In this document: in pieces, positions 9,960-20,582 of the stretch
How the letters are laid out: the number at the start of each line of letters is the position of its first letter
Position numbering within the stretch: position 1 is the first letter of the stretch
From: PALSA-693 sp963702305
GTDB taxonomy: Bacteria > Actinomycetota > Acidimicrobiia > Acidimicrobiales > Palsa-688
Assembly: GCA_963702305.1 (NCBI GenBank)
Contig: CAVPBX010000001.1
Span: 62,001-126,000 of the forward strand
Reading direction: 5' to 3'
DNA length: 64,000 nt
Program-made: the position numbers and the translations under genes
The notes under the pieces: model-generated
What the model saw: only the letters and a program-made list of their open reading frames with translations
What the model was told of the DNA's origin: nothing
Databases searched by the model: none

Positions 9960-10495
9960 TTGGCCACAGGACCCACCATCACCCTGGTCCTGGGTGGCGC
10001 GCGCGGAGCGGCAAATCCGAGGTGGCCGAACGACTGGCGGCCCACCTGGGTGGTCCGGTGACGTACCTGGCCACCGGCGTCGTGGATCCGCTGCGCCCCG
10101 ACCCGGACTTCGCGGCCCGCATTGCCGCCCACCAGCGCCGGCGCCCGAGCGAGTGGCGGACCGTCGAGGCGGGTGCAGGCCTCGTCGCGGCCCTGGCCCG
10201 CGTCGACGGCGACGCCCTCGTCGACGGCCTCGGCACCTGGGTGGCGGCCAGCCCGGGGTTCTTGGCCGACGCCGAGGGCCTGTGCGCAGCCCTCCTGACC
10301 CGCGACGCGACCACCGTGGTGGTGTCGGACGAGGTGGGCCTCGGGGTCCATCCCTCGACCGAAGTCGGGGGTCGGTTTCGCGATGCCCTCGGGCTGGTCA
10401 ACCAGGCGGTGGCCGCGGTGGCCGACACCGTCATGCTGGTGGTCGCCGGGCGCATCCTGCGCCTGGATGGGCCGGAGATGGCTGAGGATGGCTGA
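9960..10495 (+). CDS. cobU: Adenosylcobinamide kinase / guanylyltransferase (frameshifted)
   Basis: CobU phosphorylates adenosylcobinamide and then transfers GMP to it, a step in building the lower ligand of B12. The N-terminus ITLVLGGAR is read from TTG 9960, and the rest, SGKSEVAERLAAHLG onward, is in another frame; together they give the P-loop GGARSGKS. The break lies in GGCGCGCGCGGAGC at about 10003-10011. CobU features VTYLATG and the HQRRRPSEW segment follow, and the C-terminal VVSDEVGLGVHPSTEVGGRF is typical. The frameshift is probably a sequencing error because everything else is intact. The stop lies inside a 10-base tandem repeat. Confidence 0.88.
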
Positions 10496-10520
10496 GGATG
10501 GCTGAGGATGGCTGAGGATG
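10481..10520. repeat. 10-base tandem repeat (GCTGAGGATG) at the cobU/cobS junction
   Basis: Four perfect copies of GCTGAGGATG, with partial copies on both sides, span the cobU stop and the cobS start. Each copy contains a TGA stop, a GAGG that can serve as a ribosome-binding site, and an ATG. Since 10 is not a multiple of 3, any change in copy number changes the relative frame of the two genes. Confidence 0.97.
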
Positions 10521-11306
10521 GCTGACGTCCGCGCCGCCCTGTCGTTCCTGACCCCGTTCGGCGGGGGCCGCCCACCGGACCCGGGAACGCTGGACTGGTT
10601 TCCCGAGGTCGGGGCGGCCATCGGATTGGCGCTCGGTGGCCTGTGGTGGGCCACTACCAAGGCCTGGACCGCACCGGTCGCCGCCGCGGTGGTGGTCGCC
10701 GCGGACCTGGCCGTGACGGGGCTGCTCCATTTCGACGGGCTGGTGGACAGCGCCGACGGCCTGCTGCCGCCCCTGCCGCGGCATCGGCGCCTGGAGGTCA
10801 TGGCGGATCCCGGCGCCGGCGCCTTCGGGGTGGGTGCCGGGGCCGGAACCCTCCTCCTCCGCTGGGCCGCTCTGGCGGCGTTGCGTCCGGGTGTGGTGCT
10901 GCTCGGAGGTCTGTGGTGTCTGTCCCGCACCGTCATGGCCGTGGTGGCCCGCACCCAGCCGTATGCCCGCCGCGGGGGAGGGCTGGCCACCGCCTTCAGC
11001 AGCCCGGCCGCCGGCCCCTCCGCCGACCCCTCCGCCGACCCCTCCGCCCGCCCATCCGGATCCCGCCCCCCGGTGACAACGCGCCAGTGGGCCGCTTTGT
11101 CCGGGGGTGGGGTCCTGGCCGGCGCCCTGCTGCTGTGGTGGCGGCCCGGTCCCGGGGCGGCCAGCGGGGCCGCCGCCGTGGTGGCGGCGGGGTTGGTGCT
11201 GCTGCTGGCCCGCCGCCGGATCGGCGGCTACACCGGTGACGTCCTCGGGGCGTGCGGGGTGCTGGCCGAGACGGCCGGTCTGCTGGTGGCGGCGGCCCGA
11301 TGGTGA
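10518..11306 (+). CDS. cobS: Adenosylcobinamide-GDP ribazoletransferase
   Basis: A 262-residue membrane enzyme (cobalamin synthase) that joins adenosylcobinamide-GDP with alpha-ribazole. The conserved GLLHFDGLVDSADGLL and MADPGAGAFG motifs carry the metal- and phosphate-binding acidic residues, and several Ala/Leu-rich helices follow. An internal PSADPSADPSA repeat near residue 167 comes from a 12-base coding repeat at about 11015-11050 and sits in a loop. It starts at the last ATG of the 10-base repeat array and overlaps cbiB by 7 bases. Confidence 0.93.
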   Translation: MADVRAALSFLTPFGGGRPPDPGTLDWFPEVGAAIGLALGGLWWATTKAWTAPVAAAVVVAADLAVTGLLHFDGLVDSADGLLPPLPRHRRLEVMADPGAGAFGVGAGAGTLLLRWAALAALRPGVVLLGGLWCLSRTVMAVVARTQPYARRGGGLATAFSSPAAGPSADPSADPSARPSGSRPPVTTRQWAALSGGGVLAGALLLWWRPGPGAASGAAAVVAAGLVLLLARRRIGGYTGDVLGACGVLAETAGLLVAAARW

Positions 11307-12229
11307 CCTGGCGGTGGGCGGCGGTGAGCGCCGGCATCGTCGCCGATTCCCTGTTCGGCGAGCCGCCACTGTCGTGGCACCCGGTCGCCGGATTCGGCCG
11401 AGCCATGACATGGCTGGAAGGGCACTGGTACGCCGACAGCCGCGGGCGAGGGGCCCTGTTCGCCGCCGCCGGCACCGTCGCCGCGGCCGGTACGGGGTGG
11501 ATGGCGGCGGCCGGCCGGCCCAGTGCGGCTCGCCGGCGGGCGGCGGTGGCGGCCGCGACCTACGTGGCGGTGGCTGGCCGGGCCCTGACCCGCGCCGCGG
11601 CCGAGGTGGCCGAACCGCTGGGCGCCGGCGATCTGGACACCGCCCGCGACCGACTGCCCGCCCTCGTCGGGCGCGACCCCGCCGGCCTGACCGCGACCGA
11701 GGTGACCCGGGCCGTCGTCGAGTCCGTCGCCGAGAACACCGTCGACGCGGTGATCGCCCCGGCGCTGTGGGCCGCCCTCGCCGGCGCGCCCGGGGTGTTG
11801 GGCTACCGGGCGATCAACACACTCGACGCCATGGTTGGCCACCGTTCCCCCCGCTACTCGCGATTCGGGTGGGCGGCAGCCCGAGCCGACGACGCGGCCG
11901 CGTGGGTTCCCGCCCGAGTGACGGCGCTGCTGGTGGCCGCCGTCCGACCCGCGGCGGCGGGCCGGGTGTGGCACGCGGTGCGGAGCCAGGCGGGCGCCCA
12001 TCCCTCACCCAACGCCGGCGTAGCCGAGGCCGCCTTCGCCGCCGCCCTGGGGGTGCGCCTGGGCGGCCTCAACTCCTACCAGGGCCGCCAGGAGCGCCGG
12101 CCCGACCTGGGGACGGGGCCGCCACCCGCCGCCGCCGACATCGGTCGCGCCATCCGGCTCAGCCGGGACGTCACCGCCGCGCTGGCGGCGCTCGGCGTAA
12201 CGGCCGCAGTGGCCTGGAGCCGGTCATGA
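11300..12229 (+). CDS. cbiB: Adenosylcobinamide-phosphate synthase
   Basis: A 309-residue membrane protein (CbiB, also called CobD in Pseudomonas naming) that attaches aminopropanol phosphate to adenosylcobyric acid. It shows DSLFGEPPLSWHPVAGFGR near the N-terminus, VESVAENTVDAVIAP, the RAINTLDAMVGHRSPRY segment and SPNAGVAEAAFAAALGVRLG. ATG 11300 overlaps the cobS stop, and the cbiB stop overlaps the next start as ATGA. Confidence 0.94.
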   Translation: MVTWRWAAVSAGIVADSLFGEPPLSWHPVAGFGRAMTWLEGHWYADSRGRGALFAAAGTVAAAGTGWMAAAGRPSAARRRAAVAAATYVAVAGRALTRAAAEVAEPLGAGDLDTARDRLPALVGRDPAGLTATEVTRAVVESVAENTVDAVIAPALWAALAGAPGVLGYRAINTLDAMVGHRSPRYSRFGWAAARADDAAAWVPARVTALLVAAVRPAAAGRVWHAVRSQAGAHPSPNAGVAEAAFAAALGVRLGGLNSYQGRQERRPDLGTGPPPAAADIGRAIRLSRDVTAALAALGVTAAVAWSRS

Positions 12230-13146
12230 CCGCTTCGGCCCGGGCCCGGCAGTTGATCGCCGCCGGCGACCATGGCGGCGACGGTCCCCGGCTCGCCCAG
12301 GCGCTGGGTATCGACCCGGCGGCGGTGCTGGACCTGTCCGCCAGCCTCAACCCGGTCGCCCCCGATCCGGTCCCCATCCTCGCCTACCACCTGGACGCCG
12401 TGGGTCGCTATCCGGACGCCGGCCCGGCGACCGCGGCCCTGGCCGCCACCATGGGGGTGGACCCTGACCGGCTGCTGCTCACCAATGGCGGCGCCGAGGC
12501 CATCGCCCTGGTGGCCGCCGAACGACCGACCGGGTGGGTCGACGACCCCGATTTCTCCCTCTACCGGCGGTACCTGACCCGCTTGGATCCGGCGGCCGGC
12601 CGGTGGCGATCCAACCCGCACAACCCGACCGGACTGCTGGCGCCCCCGGATGAGCGGGCCGCCGTCTGGGACGAGGCGTTCTGGCCCCTCGCCACCGGCT
12701 CCTGGACCCGGGGGGACGCCGACTCGGGATCGGTGGTGGTCGGCTCGTTGACCAAACTGCTCGCCTGCCCGGGCCTGCGGGTGGGGTATGTGCTCTGCCC
12801 CGACGCGGACCTGGCCCGTCGGCTGGCCCGGCGCCAGCCAGAGTGGGCCCTCAACGGCCTGGCCGCCGCCGCCCTGCCCGAACTCCTGGCCCTGGTGAAC
12901 CTGCCGCAGTGGGCGACAGCCATTGCCGGCCGGCGTCAACTCCTCGCCGCCACCCTGCGAGCCGCCGGTTACCGACCGCGACCGTCTGATGCCAACTGGG
13001 TGCTGGTGGATGCCGACGACCTCCGGGCCCGGTTGGCCGTCCACGCCATCTCCGTCCGCGACTGCAGCAGCTTCGGGATGCCGGGCACGGTCCGCATCGC
13101 CGTGCCCGACGCGGCCGGCCTGGCCCGTCTCGAGGCGGCCTTGTGA
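12226..13146 (+). CDS. Threonine-phosphate decarboxylase-like aminotransferase
   Basis: A 306-residue class I/II PLP protein in the position of L-threonine-O-3-phosphate decarboxylase (CobC/CobD), which supplies aminopropanol phosphate for B12. DLSASLNPVAPDPVPIL and the SNPHNPTGLLAP motif are present, and the PLP lysine is about residue 177 in GSLTKLLACPGLRVGY. It is shorter than the usual 350 or so residues, with a compressed middle (the segment before NPHNPTG). It overlaps cbiB upstream (ATGA) and cobQ downstream, so the context strongly supports a B12 role, while histidinol-phosphate aminotransferase is the main alternative from sequence alone. Confidence 0.82.
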   Translation: MTASARARQLIAAGDHGGDGPRLAQALGIDPAAVLDLSASLNPVAPDPVPILAYHLDAVGRYPDAGPATAALAATMGVDPDRLLLTNGGAEAIALVAAERPTGWVDDPDFSLYRRYLTRLDPAAGRWRSNPHNPTGLLAPPDERAAVWDEAFWPLATGSWTRGDADSGSVVVGSLTKLLACPGLRVGYVLCPDADLARRLARRQPEWALNGLAAAALPELLALVNLPQWATAIAGRRQLLAATLRAAGYRPRPSDANWVLVDADDLRARLAVHAISVRDCSSFGMPGTVRIAVPDAAGLARLEAAL

Positions 13147-14714
13147 ACGGGCCACGCCAACCACTGCAGGGCGGCCTCATGGTGTGCGGGACGGCCAGCG
13201 ACGCCGGCAAGACGACAGTGGTCACCGGGCTGTGCCGCCTGCTCAGCCGGCGCGGTGTCCGGGTGGCGCCCTTCAAGGCGCAGAACATGGCCCTCAACTC
13301 GGCGGTCACGCCGTCCGGCCACGAGATCGGGCGGGCGCAGGCGGCCCAGGCGCAGGCCGCCGGCGTCCCGCCGGAGGTGGCCATGAATCCCATCCTGCTG
13401 AAGCCGCAGTCGGACCGGACCAGCCAGGTGATCGTCATGGGCCGGCCCTGGCAGATCCTGGACGCCGCCGGCTACCACCAGGCCAAGCCCACCCTCGCCG
13501 CCATGGTGCTCGGTCAGCTCGCGGACCTTCGCGCCCGGTTCGACGTGGTGATCTGCGAGGGGGCCGGCAGTCCCGCCGAGATCAACCTGCTGGACGGCGA
13601 CATCGTCAACCTCCGCATCGCCCGCGATGCCGGCCTGCCGGCGATCGTCGTCGGCGACATCGACCGGGGCGGGGTGTTCGCGGCGTTGTACGGGACGGTC
13701 GCCCTCTTGCCCGACGACCTCCGGGCGTGCGTCGGCGGGTTCGTCATCAACAAGTTCCGGGGCGATCCGGGCTTGCTGTCCGGCGGCCCCGACGAGTTGG
13801 CTCGGCGAAGTGGAGTGCCGACCCTCGGCGTGCTGCCGTGGTTGCCCGGCCTCGGGCTCGACGGCGAGGACTCGCTCGCCCTCGGCGCCGGGTGGGGGAC
13901 CGCCGATCCCGGCCAACCCGGGACCTTGGACGTAGCCGGGCCCCTCGATGTGGCGGTCATCCGCTTCCCCCACATCTCCAACTTCACGGACCTGGACGCC
14001 CTGGCGGTCGAGCCCGGTGTGCGGCTCCGATTGGTCGACGGCCCCGCGGCGCTCGGGCACCCGGACCTGATCGTCCTGCCGGGCACCAAGACGACCGTCG
14101 CCGACCTGGCCTGGCTCCACCAGACGGGTCTGGCCCGGGCCATCGCCTCCATGGCGGCGGATCCCCCCGGTCGCACCACCATCCTGGGGATCTGCGGCGG
14201 CTACCAGATGCTCGGCGCCAACATCGACGACGCCGTCGAGTCCGATCCCCCCCAGACCGTCGCCGGACTGGGCCTGCTCGCCGCCGGCACCGTCTTCGAG
14301 CCGGACAAGGTCACCACTTGGCGGAGCGGACACGCCCTGGGCCAGGCGGTGCGCGGCTATCAGATCCATCACGGCCGCACCCACTCGGCCGCGCCCTGGA
14401 TCGCCCTGGTTGACCCGACCGACCACGACGGTGCCCAGGCCAACGACGGCCAGGTCCTCGGCACCAGCCTGCACGGCCTGCTGGAGGCTGACGGATTCCG
14501 GTCGGCCTTCCTCGCCGGCGTGGCCACCCGGGCGGGCCGGCCCTGGGCCCCCAGTGGGGTGTCATTCCCCGCCGCCCGCGAGGCCCGCTTCGATCGCCTG
14601 GCCGACCTGCTCGAAGCCCATCTCGACCTGGCCGAGGTCGAGCGGCTCATCCGCACCGGCACCCCGACCACCGCCGGCCCGACCACCGCCCTCGCCACCA
14701 GTCGGCAACCATGA
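13143..14714 (+). CDS. cobQ: Cobyric acid synthase
   Basis: A 523-residue glutamine-dependent amidotransferase that amidates four side chains of adenosylcobyrinic diamide. The N-terminal ATP-binding domain opens with CGTASDAGKTTVVTG and VAPFKAQNMALNS; the C-terminal class I glutaminase has LGICGGYQMLG, with the nucleophile Cys at about 351, and GTSLHGLLE with the His. It starts at a GTG that overlaps the previous stop and ends in ATGA with cobN. Confidence 0.95.
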   Translation: MNGPRQPLQGGLMVCGTASDAGKTTVVTGLCRLLSRRGVRVAPFKAQNMALNSAVTPSGHEIGRAQAAQAQAAGVPPEVAMNPILLKPQSDRTSQVIVMGRPWQILDAAGYHQAKPTLAAMVLGQLADLRARFDVVICEGAGSPAEINLLDGDIVNLRIARDAGLPAIVVGDIDRGGVFAALYGTVALLPDDLRACVGGFVINKFRGDPGLLSGGPDELARRSGVPTLGVLPWLPGLGLDGEDSLALGAGWGTADPGQPGTLDVAGPLDVAVIRFPHISNFTDLDALAVEPGVRLRLVDGPAALGHPDLIVLPGTKTTVADLAWLHQTGLARAIASMAADPPGRTTILGICGGYQMLGANIDDAVESDPPQTVAGLGLLAAGTVFEPDKVTTWRSGHALGQAVRGYQIHHGRTHSAAPWIALVDPTDHDGAQANDGQVLGTSLHGLLEADGFRSAFLAGVATRAGRPWAPSGVSFPAAREARFDRLADLLEAHLDLAEVERLIRTGTPTTAGPTTALATSRQP

Positions 14715-17700
14715 TCCTCTACCTCACCAATGCCCCCAGCGAGATCCTGGCCCTGCGCTCGATCGTCGAGGGACTGCCCGACGGGTTCCCGGCCCTCCGG
14801 GCGGCCAGCGCCACTGGGCCCACCGCCCCGGACGTGGAGGGGGCGGACGCCGTGCTGGTCCGCCTGCTCGGCGGCGCCCGCGCCTGGGCGGAGCCGTTCC
14901 GTGCGCTCCAGCAGCGGTGCCGGGCCGCCGGCATCCCGCTACTGGCCTTCGGCGGCGAGGCCGCTCCCGACGCCGAGTTGACGGCGGCGTCGACGGTCCC
15001 CAGCGCCACCGTGGCGCAGGCCTTCGAATACCTCGTCCACGGCGGCCTGGCCAACTTCGAGCATCTCCTGCGGTTCGTGTCCGACACCGTGTGCATGACC
15101 GGGTTCGGCTTCGACCCACCTGCCGAGGTCCCGGCCGCCGGGGTCTACTACCGCACCGGGCAGCCGGCGCCGGGGGCCCACGTGGCCGTGCTCTTCTACC
15201 GGGCCCATCTGGTCGCCGGCAACACCCGCTTCGTCGACGACCTCATCCGCGCCCTCGAAGCACGCCGCACCCGGGTCACGGCCGCGTGGTGCTACAGCCT
15301 CCGGCCCGGTCCCGACGGGCGCGTCGACGCCCTCGATCTCCTCGCCGGCGAGCACCCGGACGCCCTGGTCACGACGGTCCTGGTGTCCGGCAGCGCCGCG
15401 GACGACGGCCTGGCCTGGGACGCGTCCGCGCTCGGCCAGCTGGGCGTTCCGGTGGTCCAGGCCATCACCGGCACCACTTCCCGGGCGGAGTGGGAAGCCG
15501 CCCCGGGGGGTCTGTTCCCGCTCGACGTGGCCATGCGGGTCGCCCTGCCGGAGTTCGACGGCCGCATCGTGGCCGTCCCGTTCTCCTTCAACGAGGAAGT
15601 CGACGACGGCGACACCCTCGGCGCGCCGGTCAGCGCCTACCGCACCGTGCCCGACCGGGTGGGGCGCGTCGCCGGCCTGGCCACCCGCCTGGCCCGGCTG
15701 CGGTCCACCCCGCCCGCCGACCGCCGGGTCGCGATCGTGCTGTCCGCCTACCCGACCAAGCGCAGCCGCATCGGCAACGCCGTGGCCCTGGACACCCCGG
15801 CCTCGGTGATCGAGCTCCTGCACGCCCTGGCCCGGGCCGGCTACCGCGTCGACCGCATCCCGGCGGACGGCGACAGTCTCATGGCCGAGCTGATCGACGC
15901 CTTCTCCTACGACCGGGAGATGCTCACCCCCGAGCAACTGATCCGGGCGCCGGGCCGCTGGCCGGCCGAGCGCTACCGGACCTGGTGGGCCGGCGTCGAC
16001 GCCGCCGCCCGCGCCACGCTCGAGGCGTCGTGGGGACCAGCCCCCGGCCAGGTGTACGTCGACCCTGCCAGCAGCGATCTGGTGTTCGCCGGCCTGGACC
16101 TGGGCGGGGTGCTGGTGACCGTGCAACCCCCACGCGGCTTCGGCGACCAGCCCGTGGCGGTCTACCACTCGCCCGATCTGCCGCCGACGCACCACTATCT
16201 GGGGTTCTACCGGTGGCTGGACGAGGGCTGGGGCGCCGACGCCATCGTCCATGCGGGCAAGCACGGGACCCTGGAGTGGCTGCCCGGCAAGGGCGTGGGC
16301 CTCTCGGCGGGCTGCTTCCCCGACGTGGCCCTCGGCGACCTGCCGGTCGTCTATCCCTTCGTGGTCAACGACCCGGGCGAGGGCACCCAGGCCAAGCGCC
16401 GGGCCCACGCCACCATCGTCGACCACCTGCTGCCGCCCATGACCCGGGCGGACACCTACGACGAGGTGGCCCAGCTGGAGCAGCTGCTCGACGAGCACGC
16501 CCAGATCGCCGCCCTCGACCCCTCGAAGCTCCCGGCGATCAGGGAAAAAGTGTGGGATCTGCTGGTCGCAGCCGAGCTCCACCGGGACCTGGGTCTGGCT
16601 GCGGCCCCGGAAGGGGACGCGTTCGACGAGCTGGTCAATCACGTCGACGGTTACCTGTGCGAGCTCAAAGACGCCCAGATCCGCGGTGGCCTGCACGTCC
16701 TCGGCCAGGCCCCCAGCGGTGAAGCGCGCCTCGACCTACTGGCGGCCTTGACCCGGCTGCCGCAAGGGTCGGTGGCGTCGCTGCGCGAGGTGGTGGCGGC
16801 CCGGTTGGGCCTCGACGTCACCCGCGCCGGGGTGGACGCGCTGGATCTGGAGTGCCGCCGGCTCCTGGCTGGGGACGCCCGGCCCGGCTCGGCGGCCGAG
16901 ACGGAAGTCCTGGCCTGGGTCGCCGACACGCTCAACCCGGCGCTGGACCGCACCCCCGACGAGATCGAGCGCGGTGCTGGCGGCCCTGGACGGGCGCTGG
17001 GTGGCGCCGGGTCCCAGCGGGGCGCCGACCCGCGGCATGGCCCACGTGCTGCCCACCGGGCGGAACTTCTACTCCGTCGATCCCAAGGCCCTGCCCAGCC
17101 GGCTGGCCTGGGACGTGGGTCGCGGCCTCGCCGACCAGCTGCTGGCGAGGTACCTGGCGGACGAAGGCCGGTACCCGGCCAGCGTCGGCCTGGTGGTGTG
17201 GGGAACCGCGGCCATGCGGACGGGCGGCGACGACGTCGCGGAGGCCCTGGCCCTCCTCGGCGTCCGGCCGGTGTGGCAGTCGGAGTCCGGCCGGGTCACC
17301 GGGGTGGAACTCGATCCCGGAGCACGAACTGGGCCGCCCCCGCATCGACGTGGTGTTGCGCATCTCCGGGTTCTTCCGCGACGCCTTCCCGCACCTGATC
17401 GCCCTGCTCGACGACGCCGTGGCCCTGGCCGGTTTCGCCGACGGCGACCCGCGGATCTTCGGGGCCAAACCCGGCGCCTACGGCTCGGGGATCCTGCCGC
17501 TGCTGGAGAGTCGCAACTGGCGCAGCGACGAGGACCTGGCCGCGGTCGTACGTGGCCTGGGGCGGCTACAGCTACGGGCGGGCCGGCATGGGCGTGCCCG
17601 CGGCCGACGCCATGCGCCGGCGCTTCGCCGGGATCGAGATCGCGGTCAAGAACCAGGACAACCGGGAGCACGACATCTTCGACTCTGACGACTACCTCCA

Positions 17701-18166
17701 GGACCACGGCGGCATGATCGCCACCGTGCGCGCCTTGTCGGGCCGGGCGCCGACCGCGATCTTCGGCGACTCCGCCGACCCGGCCCGCCCCCGGGTGCGT
17801 CGCCTGGAAGAGGAAGTGGCCCGGGTGGTCCGCACCCGGGTGCTCAACCCGAAGTGGATCACGGCCATGACCCGGCACGGCTACAAAGGGGCGTTCGAGA
17901 TGGCCGCCACCGTCGACTACCTGTACGGGTACGACGCCACCGCCCACGTGGTCGAGGATTGGATGTACGAGCGGGTCACCGACGCCTACGTCGCCGACCC
18001 CGAGATCCGCAAGTTCCTCGAGGCCTCCAACCCCTGGGCCTTGCGGGCCATGGCCGAACGGCTCCTGGAGGCCAGCGAGCGAGGACTGTGGTCGGCGTCG
18101 GCGGGCGCCCTGCAGACCTTGCGGGCCGCGGTGCTGGAGGCCGAGGGGTGGGAGGAGTCCCGATGA
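14711..18166 (+). CDS. cobN: Cobaltochelatase subunit CobN (three frameshifts)
   Basis: The large subunit of the aerobic cobalt chelatase, about 1,150 residues once repaired, which inserts cobalt into hydrogenobyrinic a,c-diamide. The first part (14711 to about 16970) carries HAGKHGTLEWLPGKG and PFVVNDPGEGTQAKRR, hallmark CobN/BchH motifs. The frame then changes near 16972, near 17313 (an extra G in CTCGATCCCG) and near 17550, and the pieces join to give VLPTGRNFYSVDPKA, LELGRPRIDVV-like and YGRAGMGVPAADAM segments, ending in WEESR. The three breaks fall in GC-rich runs, so they are probably base-calling errors. It is coupled to cobQ and to chlID by ATGA overlaps. Confidence 0.9.
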
Positions 18167-19976
18167 ACGAACCCCAGCTGCCGTTCTCCGCCGTCGTCGG
18201 ACTCGAGGACGCCAAGCTGGCCCTGATCCTCAATGCCGTCGACCCGGGCATCGGCGGGGTGCTGCTGCGGGGCCAAAAGGGGAGCGCCAAGTCGACCCTG
18301 GCCCGGGGTCTGGCCGCCTTGCTCCCCGGCGCCGCGCCGTTCGTCGAGTTGCCGATCGGCGCAACCGAGGACCGGGTGGTGGGCACCCTCGACCTGGCCG
18401 CGGCGCTGACCGGGGGCGAACAGCGGTTCGCCCCCGGGTTGCTGGCTGCGGCTGACGGCGGGGTCCTGTACGTGGACGAGATCAACCTCCTGCCCGACCA
18501 CCTGGTCGACGTGCTCCTCGACGTGGCGGCCAGCGGCATCAACCGGGCGGAGCGCGAGGGATCTCCCACGTGCACTCCAGCCGCTTCCTGCTCATCGGCT
18601 CCATGAACCCGGAGGAGGGCGACCTGCGACCCCAGCTGCTGGACCGGTTCGGGCTGGCCGTCGACGTGCGGGCGTCCACCGATCCGGTCGAACGAGCCGC
18701 GGCGGTGCGCGGCCGCTTGGCGTTCGATGCCGATCCGGCCCGGGCCGCGGCCGCCGTGGCCGGGGCCGAGGCCGATCTCACCGGGCGTCTCGCCGCAGCC
18801 CGGCCGGCTGACCTGCCCGACGAGATGGTCGATGCCATCACCGCCCTGTGCACCGCCGTCGGCGCGGAAGGGCTGCGGGCGGACCTGACGATCTGCCGGG
18901 CGGCCGCCGCCCTGGCCGGATGGGAGGGCCGACCCAGCGTGACCGCCCCGGACGTGCGGCGGGTGGCGCCGCTGGCGTTGGCCCACCGGGCCCGGCGGGA
19001 CCCGCTGGAGCCGGCCGGGATGGACCAGGAACGGCTGGCGGAGGCCTTGGCCGAGCACCTCGGAGAAGAAGAAGACGAAGACGATGACGACGACGTCGCC
19101 GGCGGCGGCGAGGCGGGCGGCGGGCCCCGACCCCCGGTCACCCCCGGGCCCGCCACGGTCACCCCGCTGCCAGGAGGGGGCGCGGCCGATCGCCGGCAAA
19201 CCGCGCCCGCCTCGGGGCGGCGGGTGCCGACCGAGGCCCAGCGGGGGCGGCTCGTCGGTGACCGCGCCCCCGACGGGCCGATCGGCTCGGTCGCGGTGGG
19301 GGCGACCGTGCGGCGCGCCGCGGCCCGGGTTGCGGCCGGGCCAGGGGAGCCGCTGGTCAGGCCCGACGACCTGCGCCAGGCGGTGCGGGTCCAGCCCAGC
19401 GCCAGCCTGATCGTGCTGGCCGTCGACGCCTCCGGGTCGATGGGGGCCCCGCAGCGCATGGAGGCGGCAAAGGGGGCCGTGCTCGGCTTGCTGACCGACG
19501 CCTACCAGCACCGCGACCTGGTCGCCCTGGTGGCCTTCAGGGGGGATGACGCCACCGTGCTGCTGCGGCCCACGGGCAGCGTCGAGGTGGCCCAGGCTCG
19601 ACTGGCGGAGCTACCGACTGGGGGGCGCACACCGTTGGCGGCCGGGTTGTCGACCGCCCTGGGCGTGGCCACCGCACCCGGCCGGGCCGCGACCCACCGG
19701 CCCTTGCTCGTCCTGATCACCGACGGTCGGGCCACCGCCGGGCCGCCCGGCATCGACCCGGTCTCCGCCGCGGTGGCCGCGGCGGCCCAGGCCCGCCGGG
19801 CCGGGGTGGACTCGGTGGTGATCGACGTGGAGGACACCGGCCCCTCTGCTGGCCCGCCCCGCCTGGGCCTGGGCCTGGCCCGCCAGCTCGCCGACCACAT
19901 GGGCGCCCGCCACCTCCGGCTGGCCGAGCTGACCTCCGCGGGGGTCCAGCACGCCGTCCGGGCTGCGTTGCGGTAG
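18163..19976 (+). CDS. Fused ChlI/ChlD-type chelatase AAA+/VWA subunit (frameshifted)
   Basis: About 604 residues combining a magnesium-chelatase ChlI-like AAA+ domain with a ChlD-like C-terminal von Willebrand A domain. The P-loop is LLRGQKGSAKSTLARG; VLYVDEINLLPDHLVDVLL is Walker B; HSSRFLLIGSMNPEEGDLRP is sensor I. A strongly acidic linker (EEEDEDDDDD, about 19060-19095) and a Pro-rich stretch precede the VWA domain with the metal site DASGSMG. One frameshift near 18561 splits the AAA+ part. Its start overlaps the cobN stop, so it most likely provides the ATPase for CobN in place of CobS/CobT, as in mycobacteria; a role in chlorophyll synthesis is unlikely. Confidence 0.87.
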
Positions 19977-19998
19977 GCCGGCGATAGCGTCACGTCTC

Positions 19999-20582
19999 AT
20001 GCGCCTGCTGTTGGTGGCCCCGCCCGGGGCGGGAAAGGCACCCAGGCCGAGCGGCTCGCGGCTCACTACCACATCGTCCACATCGCGAGCGGCGAGCTGT
20101 TTCGCAAGGAAGTAGCGGCCGGAACGGAGATCGGCCGGGCCGCGGCGGAGTATCTCGACCGGGGTGATCTCGTCCCCGACGAGCTGGTCATCCAGATGCT
20201 CACCATCCCGGTGCTCGAAGCCGCCCGGCAAGGTGGCTACGTCTTGGACGGGTTTCCCAGAACGCGGCGGCAGGCCGAGGAGGCCTATCGGATGGCCCAG
20301 CAATTCGACGGGGTAGAGCTGCAGGCGGTGATCCACCTGCAGGTGAGCCGGGAGGAACTGCGGCGGCGGCTGCTGGCCCGGGCCAGTCGGGAAGGGCGCA
20401 GCGACGACACCGAGGCCACCATCAATCACCGCCTCGACGTCTTCGACACCGAGACCAGGCCGCTGCTCGGCTTCTACGCCGGCCGGGGCCTCGTTATCGA
20501 CATCGACGGCGAGCAACCGGTCGACAAGGTCTTCGCCGACATCGTGGCCGCGGTCGACGGGCGACGCGGCGAGCGTCACTAG
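19999..20582 (+). CDS. adk: Adenylate kinase (frameshifted near the start)
   Basis: About 194 residues; interconverts ATP + AMP and 2 ADP. ATG 19999 gives MRLLLVAPPGAGK, then the P-loop continues as GTQAERLAAHY in another frame: one base is missing from AAAGGCACC at about 20036. YVLDGFPRTRRQAEEA is the AMP-binding motif, and the LID is short (SREGRSDDTEATI), the Zn-free short form. It normally lies in the ribosomal spc operon near secY, so its place here is unusual. TAGCGT at 19985-19990 is a possible -10 box. It overlaps the convergent thioredoxin-like gene by four bases. Confidence 0.88.
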
